A DNA stretch of 64,000 bases from DATBFG01 sp036558645. GTDB taxonomy: Bacteria; Acidobacteriota; Terriglobia; Terriglobales; Acidobacteriaceae. The number at the start of each line of letters is the position of its first letter. Position 1 is the stretch's first letter. The position numbers were made by a program, and so were the translations under genes. The notes beneath the pieces were generated by a model. The model worked only from the letters and a program-made list of their open reading frames with translations, had not been told where the DNA came from and made no database searches. The stretch covers positions 1 through 64,000 of the forward strand of contig DATBFG010000114.1 in NCBI GenBank assembly GCA_036558645.1, written 5' to 3'. Shown in pieces: positions 25,117 through 33,485 of the stretch.

Positions 25117-25446
25117 ATGTCTACTCTTGCCTCCAAAACCTGTGTTCCCTGCCGAGGCGGCGTCCCTGCGCTGAAAGGCACCGATCTAGAAAAGATTCAA
25201 AAGGAAGTTCCCGAGTGGAAGGTCGTAAATGAACACCATCTAACGCGCACGTTTACCTTTCCTGACTTCAAGCAGGCACTGGATTTCGTCAATCGCGTGG
25301 GCGCTCTCGCCGAAGAACAAGGTCATCATCCCGACATCCTGCTGACCTGGGGCAGGGCTGAAATCACCCTCTGGACGCACAAGATCGACGGCCTGACTGA
25401 GAGCGACTTCATCATGGCTGCGAAAATTGAGGGTGTTCAGAAGTAA
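25117..25446 (+). CDS. 4a-hydroxytetrahydrobiopterin dehydratase (PCD/DCoH family)
   Basis: A 109-residue protein of the usual length. The family motif is present: EEQGHHPDILLTW (catalytic His pair), then EITLWTHKIDGLTESDF. The N-terminal CVPCRGG stretch is common in bacterial members. It dehydrates 4a-hydroxytetrahydrobiopterin in pterin recycling for aromatic amino acid hydroxylases, or acts in molybdopterin metabolism as proposed for some bacteria. No hydroxylase gene is in the window. The ATG at 25117 is used because the family starts near MSxLxxxxC; an ATG three codons earlier overlaps the -10 box. Confidence 0.93.
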   Translation: MSTLASKTCVPCRGGVPALKGTDLEKIQKEVPEWKVVNEHHLTRTFTFPDFKQALDFVNRVGALAEEQGHHPDILLTWGRAEITLWTHKIDGLTESDFIMAAKIEGVQK

Positions 25447-25468
25447 GTTTCTGCGAGGAGTTTCACAG

Positions 25469-26782
25469 TCACGCAGCCTCGCTAATTACAGGTGTCTTCC
25501 ACCCGCGCATCGCCCATCCCCACAACGTCGCTGGAACAAGCATCGCCAGTCCCGCCACCATGCATACCACTCGCACGGAGTTCCCTCGGTCTAAGAAAAC
25601 TCCCGCAAGATATGACCCGATCGCGATATTGAGCATGGAGAATCCTAGTTCCGCAGCGAATACCCGTCCTCTAAATCGATCGTCAGTATTGAGCTGTAGC
25701 AGGGTCGTCGAAAATACCCAGACGACGGATCCGCCACAATGGGCAATGGTCACAAAAAGGCATGCTAGCCACAGACTTCTTGCTGTTCCCAGAGCCGTAT
25801 ATCCCATGCTCTGCAGGATGTAGCCGGCAAGGATGCAGAATCGCAGCCTACTTTGATTCTGGCCTGCCCACGGCGCGGCAAATAGCGGGCCGAGCAGTGC
25901 GCCGAGTCCTCGTGACCCCATTAATAGACTCATTCCGAGCATCGCGCCCCGCTGTGGATCGATCCCAAACCAGTGCACCGGAAACTCCCGCTCCCCCAGA
26001 ACGGTGAACACGACCCAACTCGGCCCAATCACGAAAAGCCCGGCCTTCACGAACACATTTACGAGGAGCCGGGCGTCCTTGCGAACGTAACGGATACCCT
26101 CGAGCACCGGCGTGTAGTCGATCAGGTCGCGAATGCGTAGGCTTGGGTTCGCCTCTGCATGCGGCTCGTGAAACTTCATGCTGCGGATGAAGAGGGCCGA
26201 GACGACAAATGACGCAGCATTCAAGCCGAACACAGCATCCCGGCCAAGCAATGCTCCCACGGCCCCACCCAGAGCGGCGCCCAATACCAGATTCACGGAC
26301 CACGTGGTGGATGAGATGGTGTTCGCGATCACGAGGTCTTCCCGTTCGGTGATGTTGGGAATCACGGATGTACGTGCAGGCTCAAAGAAAGCAGCGCCCA
26401 AGGTCTCGAGGAGCAGCAGAGGGTATATCAGCCAAACCAATTCCCGGGTGCGTACCAACAGCATGGATAAGACAATCCCCGCTCGAAGCACATCTGCGAT
26501 GATCATCACCTTCTTGCGGCTTACTCTGTCATTCACGACTCCGGCCGTTGGACCGAACAGCGTCAGCGGGAGAACTTGCAGGATCAATGCCAGAGCCACT
26601 GAACTCGCCCGTCCAGTTAACTGGATGAGTAGCGTGTAAATCGCCAAGGTGTAAAACCAGTCACCGATTTCGCTGACGATTTGCGCCAGCCACAGCTTCC
26701 GGAAATTCCTGTTCGTGCGCACCACGCGCACGTAGGCCGAAAGCGCTATCGATTTCGGCTTCACCTCAACTTGCAAATCCAT
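25469..26782 (-). CDS. MFS transporter (MFS_3 / EntS-like)
   Basis: A 437-residue protein with twelve hydrophobic helices. The start FRKLWLAQIVSEIGDWFYTLA is typical of the MFS_3 group, and the loop between helices 2 and 3 holds GVVNDRVSRKKVMI, the motif-A equivalent. The internal FFEPARTSVIPNIT is shared with EntS-like and macrolide exporters. It is probably a proton-driven exporter in the cytoplasmic membrane. The substrate cannot be predicted. It is convergent with the pterin dehydratase gene, 22 bases between stops. Confidence 0.88.
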   Translation of the reverse strand: MDLQVEVKPKSIALSAYVRVVRTNRNFRKLWLAQIVSEIGDWFYTLAIYTLLIQLTGRASSVALALILQVLPLTLFGPTAGVVNDRVSRKKVMIIADVLRAGIVLSMLLVRTRELVWLIYPLLLLETLGAAFFEPARTSVIPNITEREDLVIANTISSTTWSVNLVLGAALGGAVGALLGRDAVFGLNAASFVVSALFIRSMKFHEPHAEANPSLRIRDLIDYTPVLEGIRYVRKDARLLVNVFVKAGLFVIGPSWVVFTVLGEREFPVHWFGIDPQRGAMLGMSLLMGSRGLGALLGPLFAAPWAGQNQSRLRFCILAGYILQSMGYTALGTARSLWLACLFVTIAHCGGSVVWVFSTTLLQLNTDDRFRGRVFAAELGFSMLNIAIGSYLAGVFLDRGNSVRVVCMVAGLAMLVPATLWGWAMRGWKTPVISEAA

Positions 26783-26956
26783 GGAGGGCTCGACGGTTAC
26801 GACAGATCTTCTAATCTACCTGCGTGAGGCATAACCGGGCAAAGCAAACATGAGTCGGCTTCACTCTTGCATCAGAACGGGTAGTCAACGCTCAACACCT
26901 CGTTGTATCCTTACCAGCGTTCGTTAACTTTTGTCATTTGCGGGAGCCCACTTTTG

Positions 26957-28894
26957 ATGCGATCGACGTTTGCAGGATGCGTTGTCCTCGTTCTCTCCTC
27001 ACTTTGCTTTTCTCAAAGCGACACGATTCATGCTGGAGACAACCTGGTCGTCGAAGGCGTGCCGGCCATCCCCGTGTCGCTCATTGATACTGTCGACCGG
27101 TATACCAACTTCCGTGGCGCCGTCCTTGAGAGCTGGGACCCTCTGAAGCGCGAGATGCTCATCTCCACGCGCTTTGGCGACACTGCTCAGATTCACCACG
27201 TTTCGATGCCTGGTGGGGATCGCAGCCAGTTGACGTTTTATCCCGATTCAATTGCGGGGGCTTCCTATTCGCCAGTGAAAGACGATTTCTTTATCTTCAG
27301 CAAAGACATCGGAGGCGGAGAGTTCTACCAGTACTACCGCTACGACTCGGCCAGCGGTGACGTTTCCCTGCTCACCGATGGCAAATCGCGGAATATTGGC
27401 GGTACATGGTCGTATGCTGGCGACCGTCTTGCATACGGCTCAACCCGTCGTACGGGAAACGACGTTGATCTCTATGTTATGAATCCAGGCGATCCGAAGA
27501 CGGATCATCTGCTCGCGCGATTGCAGGGAGGCGGGTGGGCACCTCTGGATTGGTCGCCCGACGGCAAGCAGATTCTGGCCCAGGAAGGAATTTCCGCCAA
27601 CGAAAGCTATCTTTGGATCTTCGACACCTCGACCGGTGAGAAGACGCTGCTGACGCCCAAGGCCGGCAGCGAAAAGATCGCCTACGGTGGCGGTCAATTC
27701 AGCAAAGATGGCAAGGGGATCTACGTCACGACAGACAAGGACTCTGAATTTCAGAGACTTGCGTACATCGACCTCGCTTCCAAGCAGCACACGTATCTCA
27801 CCAGCAATATTCCATGGGACATCGATGAGTTCGATCTCTCGCACGATGGGAAGACGATCGCATTTATCAGCAATGAGGATGGGTTCGGAGTCTTGCATCT
27901 TCTCGATACGCGCACACGTAAAGAGAAATCTGTGGCACCACTGCCGAAAGGGATCATCAGCGGGGTTCGTTGGCACAAGAATAATCGGGACCTTGGGTTC
28001 GATATCACATCGGCTCGATCTACCTCCGACGTCTACTCGCTTGACGTACAGACCGGCAAGGTCGATCGCTGGACGCATAGCGAAACCGGTGGCTTGAATA
28101 CAACTGCGTTTTCGGAACCTGAGCTGATCCACTGGAAGAGCTGGGATGACAAGTCGATCAGCGGATTTCTGTACCGGCCTCCAACACGCTTCACGGGGAA
28201 GCGCCCGGTAATTATCAATATCCATGGCGGCCCTGAAGGCCAGTACCGTCCCGGTTTTCTCGGACGCAATAACTATTTCTTAAACGAACTGGGAGCAGCC
28301 ATTATCTTTCCCAATGTTCGCGGCTCGTCCGGATACGGAAAGTCGTTTCTGGCCGCAGACAACGGATTCCTGCGTGAGGGCTCCTACAAGGACATCAATT
28401 CCCTGCTCGATTGGATTCAGAACCAACCTGATCTCGACTCTAGCCGCGTGCTTGTCACCGGAGGCAGCTATGGGGGATTCATGACGTTAGCGGTCGCCAC
28501 CAACTATAACGATCGCATCTGCTGCTCGGTCGACGTGGTAGGGCCTTCCAACTTCGTTAGCTTTCTTGAACACACGTCCGGCTATCGGCAGGATCTACGC
28601 CGTGTTGAATATGGAGATGAGCGCGACCCCAAGATGCGCGAGTTCCTGGAGAAGATCGCGCCGTTCAACAAAGCGAAAAACATCACTAAGCCGTTGTTCG
28701 TGATTGCCGGAAAGAATGATCCACGCGTGCCTGCCAGCGAATCGGATCAGATGGTTAAGATTGTCCGCCAGAATGGAACGCCTGTGTGGTGGCTGATGGC
28801 AAATGACGAGGGTCACGGATTCCGTAAGAAGAAAAACCAGGACTACCAGTTTTACGCGACCGTGATGTTCATGAGGGAATATCTGGTGAAATAG
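26957..28894 (+). CDS. S9 family (prolyl-oligopeptidase type) serine peptidase, exported
   Basis: A 645-residue exported enzyme. A signal peptide (MRSTFAGCVVLVLSSLCFS) precedes a seven-bladed propeller region with PD40/TolB-like repeats (LDWSPDGKQIL, FDLSHDGKTIAF) to about residue 390. The C-terminal alpha/beta hydrolase has the triad Ser504 (GGSYGGF), Asp588 (GKNDPRVP) and His620 (DEGHGF), with an oxyanion segment IHGGPEGQ. It is expected to remove dipeptides or cut short peptides in the periplasm. The start at 26957 was preferred over an ATG 54 bases earlier because it begins the signal peptide directly. Confidence 0.93.
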   Translation: MRSTFAGCVVLVLSSLCFSQSDTIHAGDNLVVEGVPAIPVSLIDTVDRYTNFRGAVLESWDPLKREMLISTRFGDTAQIHHVSMPGGDRSQLTFYPDSIAGASYSPVKDDFFIFSKDIGGGEFYQYYRYDSASGDVSLLTDGKSRNIGGTWSYAGDRLAYGSTRRTGNDVDLYVMNPGDPKTDHLLARLQGGGWAPLDWSPDGKQILAQEGISANESYLWIFDTSTGEKTLLTPKAGSEKIAYGGGQFSKDGKGIYVTTDKDSEFQRLAYIDLASKQHTYLTSNIPWDIDEFDLSHDGKTIAFISNEDGFGVLHLLDTRTRKEKSVAPLPKGIISGVRWHKNNRDLGFDITSARSTSDVYSLDVQTGKVDRWTHSETGGLNTTAFSEPELIHWKSWDDKSISGFLYRPPTRFTGKRPVIINIHGGPEGQYRPGFLGRNNYFLNELGAAIIFPNVRGSSGYGKSFLAADNGFLREGSYKDINSLLDWIQNQPDLDSSRVLVTGGSYGGFMTLAVATNYNDRICCSVDVVGPSNFVSFLEHTSGYRQDLRRVEYGDERDPKMREFLEKIAPFNKAKNITKPLFVIAGKNDPRVPASESDQMVKIVRQNGTPVWWLMANDEGHGFRKKKNQDYQFYATVMFMREYLVK

Positions 28895-28930
28895 ACCAGC
28901 GTGGCAGGATCGCGCGCCCGGTCTGGCGTC

Positions 28931-28936
28931 TATAAT
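28931..28936 (+). promoter_or_regulatory. perfect -10 box (TATAAT) directly before the frataxin gene
   Basis: TATAAT ends 6 bases before the ATG at 28943, so transcription should begin on the start codon. No Shine-Dalgarno sequence and no clear -35 box are visible. Confidence 0.45.
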
Positions 28937-28942
28937 TTTGCG

Positions 28943-29275
28943 ATGCTCGATGAACTTAGTTTTCGCGACAAGGCGGATTCTTCGCTTACAAGCCTTAAGC
29001 AGAGCTTGATTTCTGCCGAGGATTCCGCCGATATTGAGGTCGAGGACCAGGGAGGCGCGCTACACGTCTCGTTTGAAGACGGTACACGCTTCGTGATCTC
29101 TCCTAATGCTCCGGTGCGACAGATATGGATCTCAGCACTGTCCACCAGTTTCAAACTCGACTGGTCAGACGCCGATAGCGATTTCATCCTCGCCAAGTCT
29201 GGTGAACGATTGAAACCACTGATGGCACGGTTGATCAATCAGCAATTGGGTGAGGAGGTAGTTGAACTGGCCTAA
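28943..29275 (+). CDS. cyaY: frataxin/CyaY family iron donor protein
   Basis: A 110-residue protein with the frataxin fold pattern: an acidic first helix (DKADSSLTSLKQSL), a beta sheet with DIEVEDQGGALHVSFEDGTRFVIS split over three strands, then RQIWISA and the C-terminal helix. The conserved W in QIWIS and NAPVRQ loop are typical. Frataxins regulate cysteine desulfurase and deliver iron during iron-sulfur assembly; the acidic ridge fits iron binding. Bacterial CyaY is best known from Proteobacteria. The gene follows the S9 peptidase and is convergent with ypdA. Confidence 0.85.
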   Translation: MLDELSFRDKADSSLTSLKQSLISAEDSADIEVEDQGGALHVSFEDGTRFVISPNAPVRQIWISALSTSFKLDWSDADSDFILAKSGERLKPLMARLINQQLGEEVVELA

Positions 29276-29321
29276 GGGTTCAACAGGCGGTTGTACCTAA
29301 CGTGACAAAATCGATGCGCTT

Positions 29322-30518
29322 CTAATCGCGCGGTGGCGCGCTTCCGTTCAATTTCTGCTTCAAATGTGCGGCGATCTGCTTGCCATGAAAGCGCCCGTTC
29401 TCGATGAAGATTTCGTTAGTCCGCGAGCCCGCCACGATCACTCCTGCCACATAGACTCCCGGAACATTGCTCTCCAGCGTCTCCGGATCACAGAAAGGCC
29501 GGCACTGTTCCGTCGAAAGCTCTATGCCAATGGACGTCAAAAAGTCGTAGTCGGGATGGTAGCCGATCAAAGCGAAAACAAAATCGTTCTTCAGGCGCAC
29601 GGGGCCGTCGGGAGTGCTCAACATCACGTAGTCGCAGCCGATCTCGGTCACCATGCTGCGGAAATACGCCGCTATTTCGTTGTTCTTGATGCGATTCTCA
29701 ATGTCGGGACGGATCCAGTACTTGATGTGGTTATGCAGCGTGGCATTGCGATGTACTAGAGTGACCCGCGCTCCGTGGCGCCACAGATCTAGAGCTGAGA
29801 TTGCCGCTGAGTTCTTGCCTCCAATCACCACGACGTCGGTATCGTAGAAGGGATGGGGCTCTCGGAAGTAATGAAAGACTTTCGGTAAGTCCTCGCCAGG
29901 GATGTGAAGCAAATTAGCCAAGTCGTAGTATCCCGTAGCAACAACAATCTTTCGCGCGCGGTAGTCGTGGATGCCGCCGCTTCTGTCCGTCGCCGTGATA
30001 CGAAAATTCCCATCGTCTCCGGTAATGGTTTTCACCCACTGGTACTGGCAAATGTGCAGGTGATAATGAGCTGCTACGTTGCGGTAGTACTCCAGAGCTT
30101 CCTGCCGTGTGGGTTTCTGGTGAGCGGTCGTAAATGGAATCTCTCCAATCTCCAGCAATTCCGGAGTCGTGAAGAAGATCATGTTTGCGGGATAGTTGTA
30201 GATAGAATTTACGACGCAACCCTTATCGATGGTCAGAACTTTCAGGCCGATCTTCTGGGCTTCTATTGCACAAGCCAACCCTGTGGGACCGGCACCGATG
30301 ATCATTACGTCCGCCCAGGAGTCTGGCCGGGAACGAGCCTGCGTGCGTGGAAGTGTTTCAGGGATCTGTTCGGTCTTCAAATCGGCACCCGGGCCCTGCA
30401 CGAATTGCGAGAACGGCTGGCGCGGTTGACTGAAGTTTACGATTTTAACATGCAGTCGAATACCGCTCCTGCGGACCGCAAGCTTAAGGATAGATCTGCC
30501 AGTTGCAATGACAAGCAC
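29322..30518 (-). CDS. ypdA: YpdA family putative bacillithiol disulfide reductase
   Basis: A two-dinucleotide-domain flavoprotein. The FAD motif MIIGAGPTGLACA is at about residue 71, the NAD(P)H motif VVIGGKNSAA at about 240, and VAGVIVAGSRTNEIFIENGRFHG closes the fold, the typical YpdA ending. YpdA reduces bacillithiol disulfide with NADPH; Acidobacteriota make bacillithiol. The longest frame gives 398 residues, about 70 more than the family, so the true start may be a GTG at 30401 or a TTG at 30380, placing more regulatory sequence between it and the PepSY-like gene. Confidence 0.87.
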   Translation of the reverse strand: MLVIATGRSILKLAVRRSGIRLHVKIVNFSQPRQPFSQFVQGPGADLKTEQIPETLPRTQARSRPDSWADVMIIGAGPTGLACAIEAQKIGLKVLTIDKGCVVNSIYNYPANMIFFTTPELLEIGEIPFTTAHQKPTRQEALEYYRNVAAHYHLHICQYQWVKTITGDDGNFRITATDRSGGIHDYRARKIVVATGYYDLANLLHIPGEDLPKVFHYFREPHPFYDTDVVVIGGKNSAAISALDLWRHGARVTLVHRNATLHNHIKYWIRPDIENRIKNNEIAAYFRSMVTEIGCDYVMLSTPDGPVRLKNDFVFALIGYHPDYDFLTSIGIELSTEQCRPFCDPETLESNVPGVYVAGVIVAGSRTNEIFIENGRFHGKQIAAHLKQKLNGSAPPRD

Positions 30519-30629
30519 TGTGTGCAGGCGTTGCGAAGAGAAGTCTCCCGTTCCGGGAACTCACTCCGCAGCGACAATGCAGAGAACTTGACGGCGTGCG
30601 GGTCAAAACCTAGACTGGGTAGTTGAAAT

Positions 30630-30644
30630 TGAAAATCATTTTCA
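30630..30644 (+). promoter_or_regulatory. Fur box (7-1-7 inverted repeat)
   Basis: TGAAAAT-C-ATTTTCA is a perfect 7-1-7 inverted repeat and differs from the Bacillus Fur consensus TGATAATnATTATCA only at one symmetric base pair. It lies 7 bases before the start codon of the PepSY-like membrane protein, where a bound repressor would block transcription or initiation. It implies iron-dependent repression. Confidence 0.65.
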
Positions 30645-30651
30645 AGATTTT

Positions 30652-31101
30652 ATGAGTGCCCGCCGTACCCTTGTGCGCGTTATACGCCGCCTCCATCTCT
30701 ACTTAGGATTGGGCGCTGCCCTGTATTTCATGTTAATCGCTGCTACAGGCGTTGCCTTGAATCACCGGGAAGGGTTCCATCTAGAGGAGCACTATTTCAC
30801 TCGAAGTTGGCTTCCTGGGTCCTACCGTCCTCAGGATGGGGACGGGGTGCGTGCCGACATTGTGGTGGCCGATTTGCACTCCGGCTTAATCTTCGGCAAG
30901 GTGGGTGGCCCCGTCATGGATGTGGTCGCCACAGTCTGGTTCCTCTCACTTTTGACCGGATTGTCCCTGGCTGTATTGGGACGCTCAATCCACGGCGCAA
31001 GAACAACAGCTGCGGTGTCTCCCATCGCTCCGCGTCCGGCGATCACCGCCTCTGCACGTGACGAGTCCGAGGAACGCGAACCGCAAGTCCTGCGCAAATA
31101 G
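30652..31101 (+). CDS. PepSY-associated TM-helix protein, probably iron regulated
   Basis: A 149-residue protein. LHLYLGLGAALYFMLIAATGVALNHRE is a first membrane helix with the RxLHxYxG start and N-H-R end known from PepSY-associated TM proteins (split here across the membrane), and VMDVVATVWFLSLLTGLSL is a second helix. The loop between them is about 60 residues. The C-terminus is a flexible Ala/Pro tail. Related proteins often accompany siderophore receptors as ferric reductase-like partners. The Fur box just upstream fits a function in iron uptake. Confidence 0.75.
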   Translation: MSARRTLVRVIRRLHLYLGLGAALYFMLIAATGVALNHREGFHLEEHYFTRSWLPGSYRPQDGDGVRADIVVADLHSGLIFGKVGGPVMDVVATVWFLSLLTGLSLAVLGRSIHGARTTAAVSPIAPRPAITASARDESEEREPQVLRK

Positions 31102-31177
31102 CACCCTGCTTTGTTGCACCGAAAAGGTTCGACCTGCGAAATCTTGTATCAGATTTCGCTTTCGGTGCCCCACAAGA

Positions 31178-31202
31178 AAGCCCGGCTACATACGCCGGGC
31201 TT
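31178..31202 (-). terminator. hairpin between convergent genes (PepSY-like and lipoprotein)
   Basis: AAGCCCGGC and GCCGGGCTT form a perfect 9-bp stem around TACATAC. On the minus strand it is followed by TCTTGTG; on the plus strand by GAGAAAAC. It sits 77 bases after the plus-strand stop and 32 bases after the minus-strand stop, so it probably works in both directions. Confidence 0.65.
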
Positions 31203-31233
31203 GAGAAAACTCGAACTCAACTTCGAATCCGAC

Positions 31234-32370
31234 CTACCAATAAACAAAGTTTAGTTTGTCCAACCAGACAGAATAGGGGTCCTTGTTGACGTTCAAGTCC
31301 TGCTGATAGTTGATGGTGAGTCCACTCCAATCCGTGGGAGTCGGCTTGCCGTAGTAATTCACATTAGATGTCTTGCCATTCAGCGTAATCGACTTGAAGA
31401 ATAGCCGGTCATCGTCGGTACGCTGCACTTGTATGACAAGATGGTTCCATTCCCCACTCTTTGGCTTACATGAGATTCCGGTCGGGTGCCATTTATGACC
31501 TTCATTGTCCCAAACATCCCATTCATGGCCGCCAGCAATACGACACTCATGTCCCCAGATGAACGATTGACCTTTTACAAACTGGTTGATATCGAATTCA
31601 ACGGCTTGAGAAATCGAAGCGTCATCTATGTAGAAGTAGACGTCATAGCTAAAGTTGTGAAGACTTGAAACAAATGATTGATCGGAATCCTTTATGCCCT
31701 GCGAAGTAAAGTCGCCGACCAAGTGATTGTTCCAGAGGACGTCACCGAACGTAGTCTTGCCGCCAATCTTGAACTCGGTGGCATTTCCGCTCACCGACGG
31801 CGATGTGACGTTCTGCTTCATCGACCACGTCATCTCTGGACCGTCAGCCTTGCAGTCGGGACAAATCAGGTACTTGGGCGGTAGCAATGCGAAGCTATGC
31901 CAACCTTTCTGCTTGTGCAATCCAGCAAAGGTCTTCCCCGGAGGCGGATCCTTTTTCGGGGGATCATTGTTGGTAGGGGCTTGCGTATCAGGGCCGGCCG
32001 CGACGGAAGACACTTTCACCGTAATTGGCACCGATGTAGTTCCGCCACACTTGTCCCAAGCCTGGACCGCTGTATCATTGGTACCGGTTTTTAAAGAAAT
32101 CATGGTGTCGAGTTGGTCGCCACTGACCGTGTATGCCAGCGCATTGGGGGCTGTGAACACCCCCATGGAACCGATTCCCTCCGCACAATCCGTAGTTGCG
32201 CTCGCGACATAATGCACCTTGGGATCGGTGACCGTGCTGTCGTCGGCCGGCGATGTGACCGTGAGGCCGGCAACGGCCTTGGGCGGAGTCGGTTGAAACG
32301 CCTGTTGCATAGATCCGCCGCCGCAACCAATGAGCGATGCTAGAAAAAGAAGAAAACAATAACGTCTCAT
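31234..32370 (-). CDS. lipoprotein with N-terminal Ig-like and C-terminal lectin-like domain
   Basis: A 378-residue lipoprotein. The signal peptide ends with the lipobox SLIGC (Cys16 counted from the ATG at 32370). Residues about 30-120 look like a bacterial Ig-like domain (VTSPADDSTVTDPKVHYVAS, ending VPITVKV). A Pro/Lys-rich linker (DPPKKDPPPGK) leads to a domain of about 220 residues rich in aromatic beta strands, like concanavalin-type carbohydrate-binding folds (NHLVIQVQRTDDDRLFF). It is probably attached to the envelope and may bind glycans. Function is unknown. A TTG three codons earlier has the better ribosome-site spacing (GGGAG). Confidence 0.72.
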   Translation of the reverse strand: MRRYCFLLFLASLIGCGGGSMQQAFQPTPPKAVAGLTVTSPADDSTVTDPKVHYVASATTDCAEGIGSMGVFTAPNALAYTVSGDQLDTMISLKTGTNDTAVQAWDKCGGTTSVPITVKVSSVAAGPDTQAPTNNDPPKKDPPPGKTFAGLHKQKGWHSFALLPPKYLICPDCKADGPEMTWSMKQNVTSPSVSGNATEFKIGGKTTFGDVLWNNHLVGDFTSQGIKDSDQSFVSSLHNFSYDVYFYIDDASISQAVEFDINQFVKGQSFIWGHECRIAGGHEWDVWDNEGHKWHPTGISCKPKSGEWNHLVIQVQRTDDDRLFFKSITLNGKTSNVNYYGKPTPTDWSGLTINYQQDLNVNKDPYSVWLDKLNFVYW

Positions 32371-32709
32371 GAAGGACAAAATTCTCCCTGAGAAAATTTA
32401 GACTTAGCGACGCAGGTGCATCGGACCGGAAGCCCGATCGGGCTTCCATCATTAAGCTCTGCTGTTCTTGTTTGGTGTAAGTTGCGGAAATCTTACTGAG
32501 TCATCTACTCACGCTCAAGGACAGAGCCATCCCTGTTACAAAAAAAATACTCAGAAGTGCACCTTCAAGAGAGCCCCCGAAGCCGCAGCATCAAGAGCGT
32601 GTAGACAATAAACGACGTTCGCCGACCGTCGCCAAAGCTAATCGATACAAGCCAGTGGCCGGGTTGCTCGAAGAATGCATCCAAAGAGAGTTCTCGAAAG
32701 AGGAACGCG
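32371..32709. promoter_or_regulatory. 339-base divergent intergenic region with a 20-bp perfect palindrome
   Basis: It separates the lipoprotein gene (minus) from the Crp/Fnr-type regulator (plus). At 32428-32447 lies GGAAGCCCGATCGGGCTTCC, a palindrome without a single mismatch. Its place, about 60 bases before the lipoprotein start, would suit an operator for a dimeric regulator or an RNA hairpin in that gene's leader. The half next to the regulator gene contains a run of A at 32540-32547. No reading frame in it is convincing. Confidence 0.5.
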
Positions 32710-33480
32710 ATGGCCACCAAAGAACCGATTCTCCCTCAGGAACATCCTCCCATTCCCTCAACCGCAATGCCTATATCGGGCCGCACTGATGCGCAGGGAA
32801 ATGTCGTAACCAACAAAATCCTGATGACCATCGGCGATCGTGAGTTCGAGGCGCTCTATCCGCACTTGCAGTATGTGGAATTGCACCTGCACAAGAGCAT
32901 GCACGAGGCCGAGGATGGTTTCGAATATGCCTATTTCCTGAATAGCGGGTTAAGTTCACTTGTCATCGAGATGGAGGACGGCAGGGGTGTTGAAGTTGGC
33001 ATCGTAGGCAAAGAAGGATTCGTTGGTGTTCCCCTTGCGGCGGGCCTCAATCGGACTCCATACCGCGCAGTTGCGCAAGCAAGCGGCACAGCAGTGAGGA
33101 TTCGGGGCAACGTCCTCGAGGTGAACCTGCCGTCTCTACCCGAACTACATTTTCGGCTCAATCATTATGCGCAGGGGCAGACTTTGCAGGTCGCACAACT
33201 GGCGGCATGTAATCGTTTGCACAATATCGATCAACGATTGGCGCGCTGGATTCTGATGTGTCAGGACCGGCTGGAGTCTGATTTGCTCCCCATGACACAC
33301 GAGTTCTTCGCGGAGATGCTTGGAACTGGCCGGCCCAGCGTTAGTGTTGCAGCCGCTGTGTTGCAGCGAAGTGGTTGTATTCAGTATTCCCGAGGAACGG
33401 TTAAGATCGTGGATCGCGAGTTGCTCCAAGATGCGGCTTGCGAGTGTTACGGCGTAATGCAAGCGTATAACCGTTGGTGA
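32710..33480 (+). CDS. Crp/Fnr family transcriptional regulator
   Basis: A 256-residue protein. After a 35-residue Pro-rich N-terminus, residues about 40-160 form a cyclic-nucleotide-type beta barrel (FLNSGLSSLVIEM, VEVGIVGKEGFVGVPL). The C-terminus is a Crp-type winged helix (THEFFAEMLGTGRPSVSVAA, then LQRSGCIQYSRGTVKIVD). The usual cAMP-binding RxS in the phosphate cassette and Fnr-type Cys cluster are absent, so the signal is unknown. Many Acidobacteriota have such regulators with VGxEGFxG motifs. The ATG follows AGAGGAACGCG. Its stop is 5 bases from the stop of the convergent kinase gene. Confidence 0.88.
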   Translation: MATKEPILPQEHPPIPSTAMPISGRTDAQGNVVTNKILMTIGDREFEALYPHLQYVELHLHKSMHEAEDGFEYAYFLNSGLSSLVIEMEDGRGVEVGIVGKEGFVGVPLAAGLNRTPYRAVAQASGTAVRIRGNVLEVNLPSLPELHFRLNHYAQGQTLQVAQLAACNRLHNIDQRLARWILMCQDRLESDLLPMTHEFFAEMLGTGRPSVSVAAAVLQRSGCIQYSRGTVKIVDRELLQDAACECYGVMQAYNRW

Positions 33481-33485
33481 ATCGC

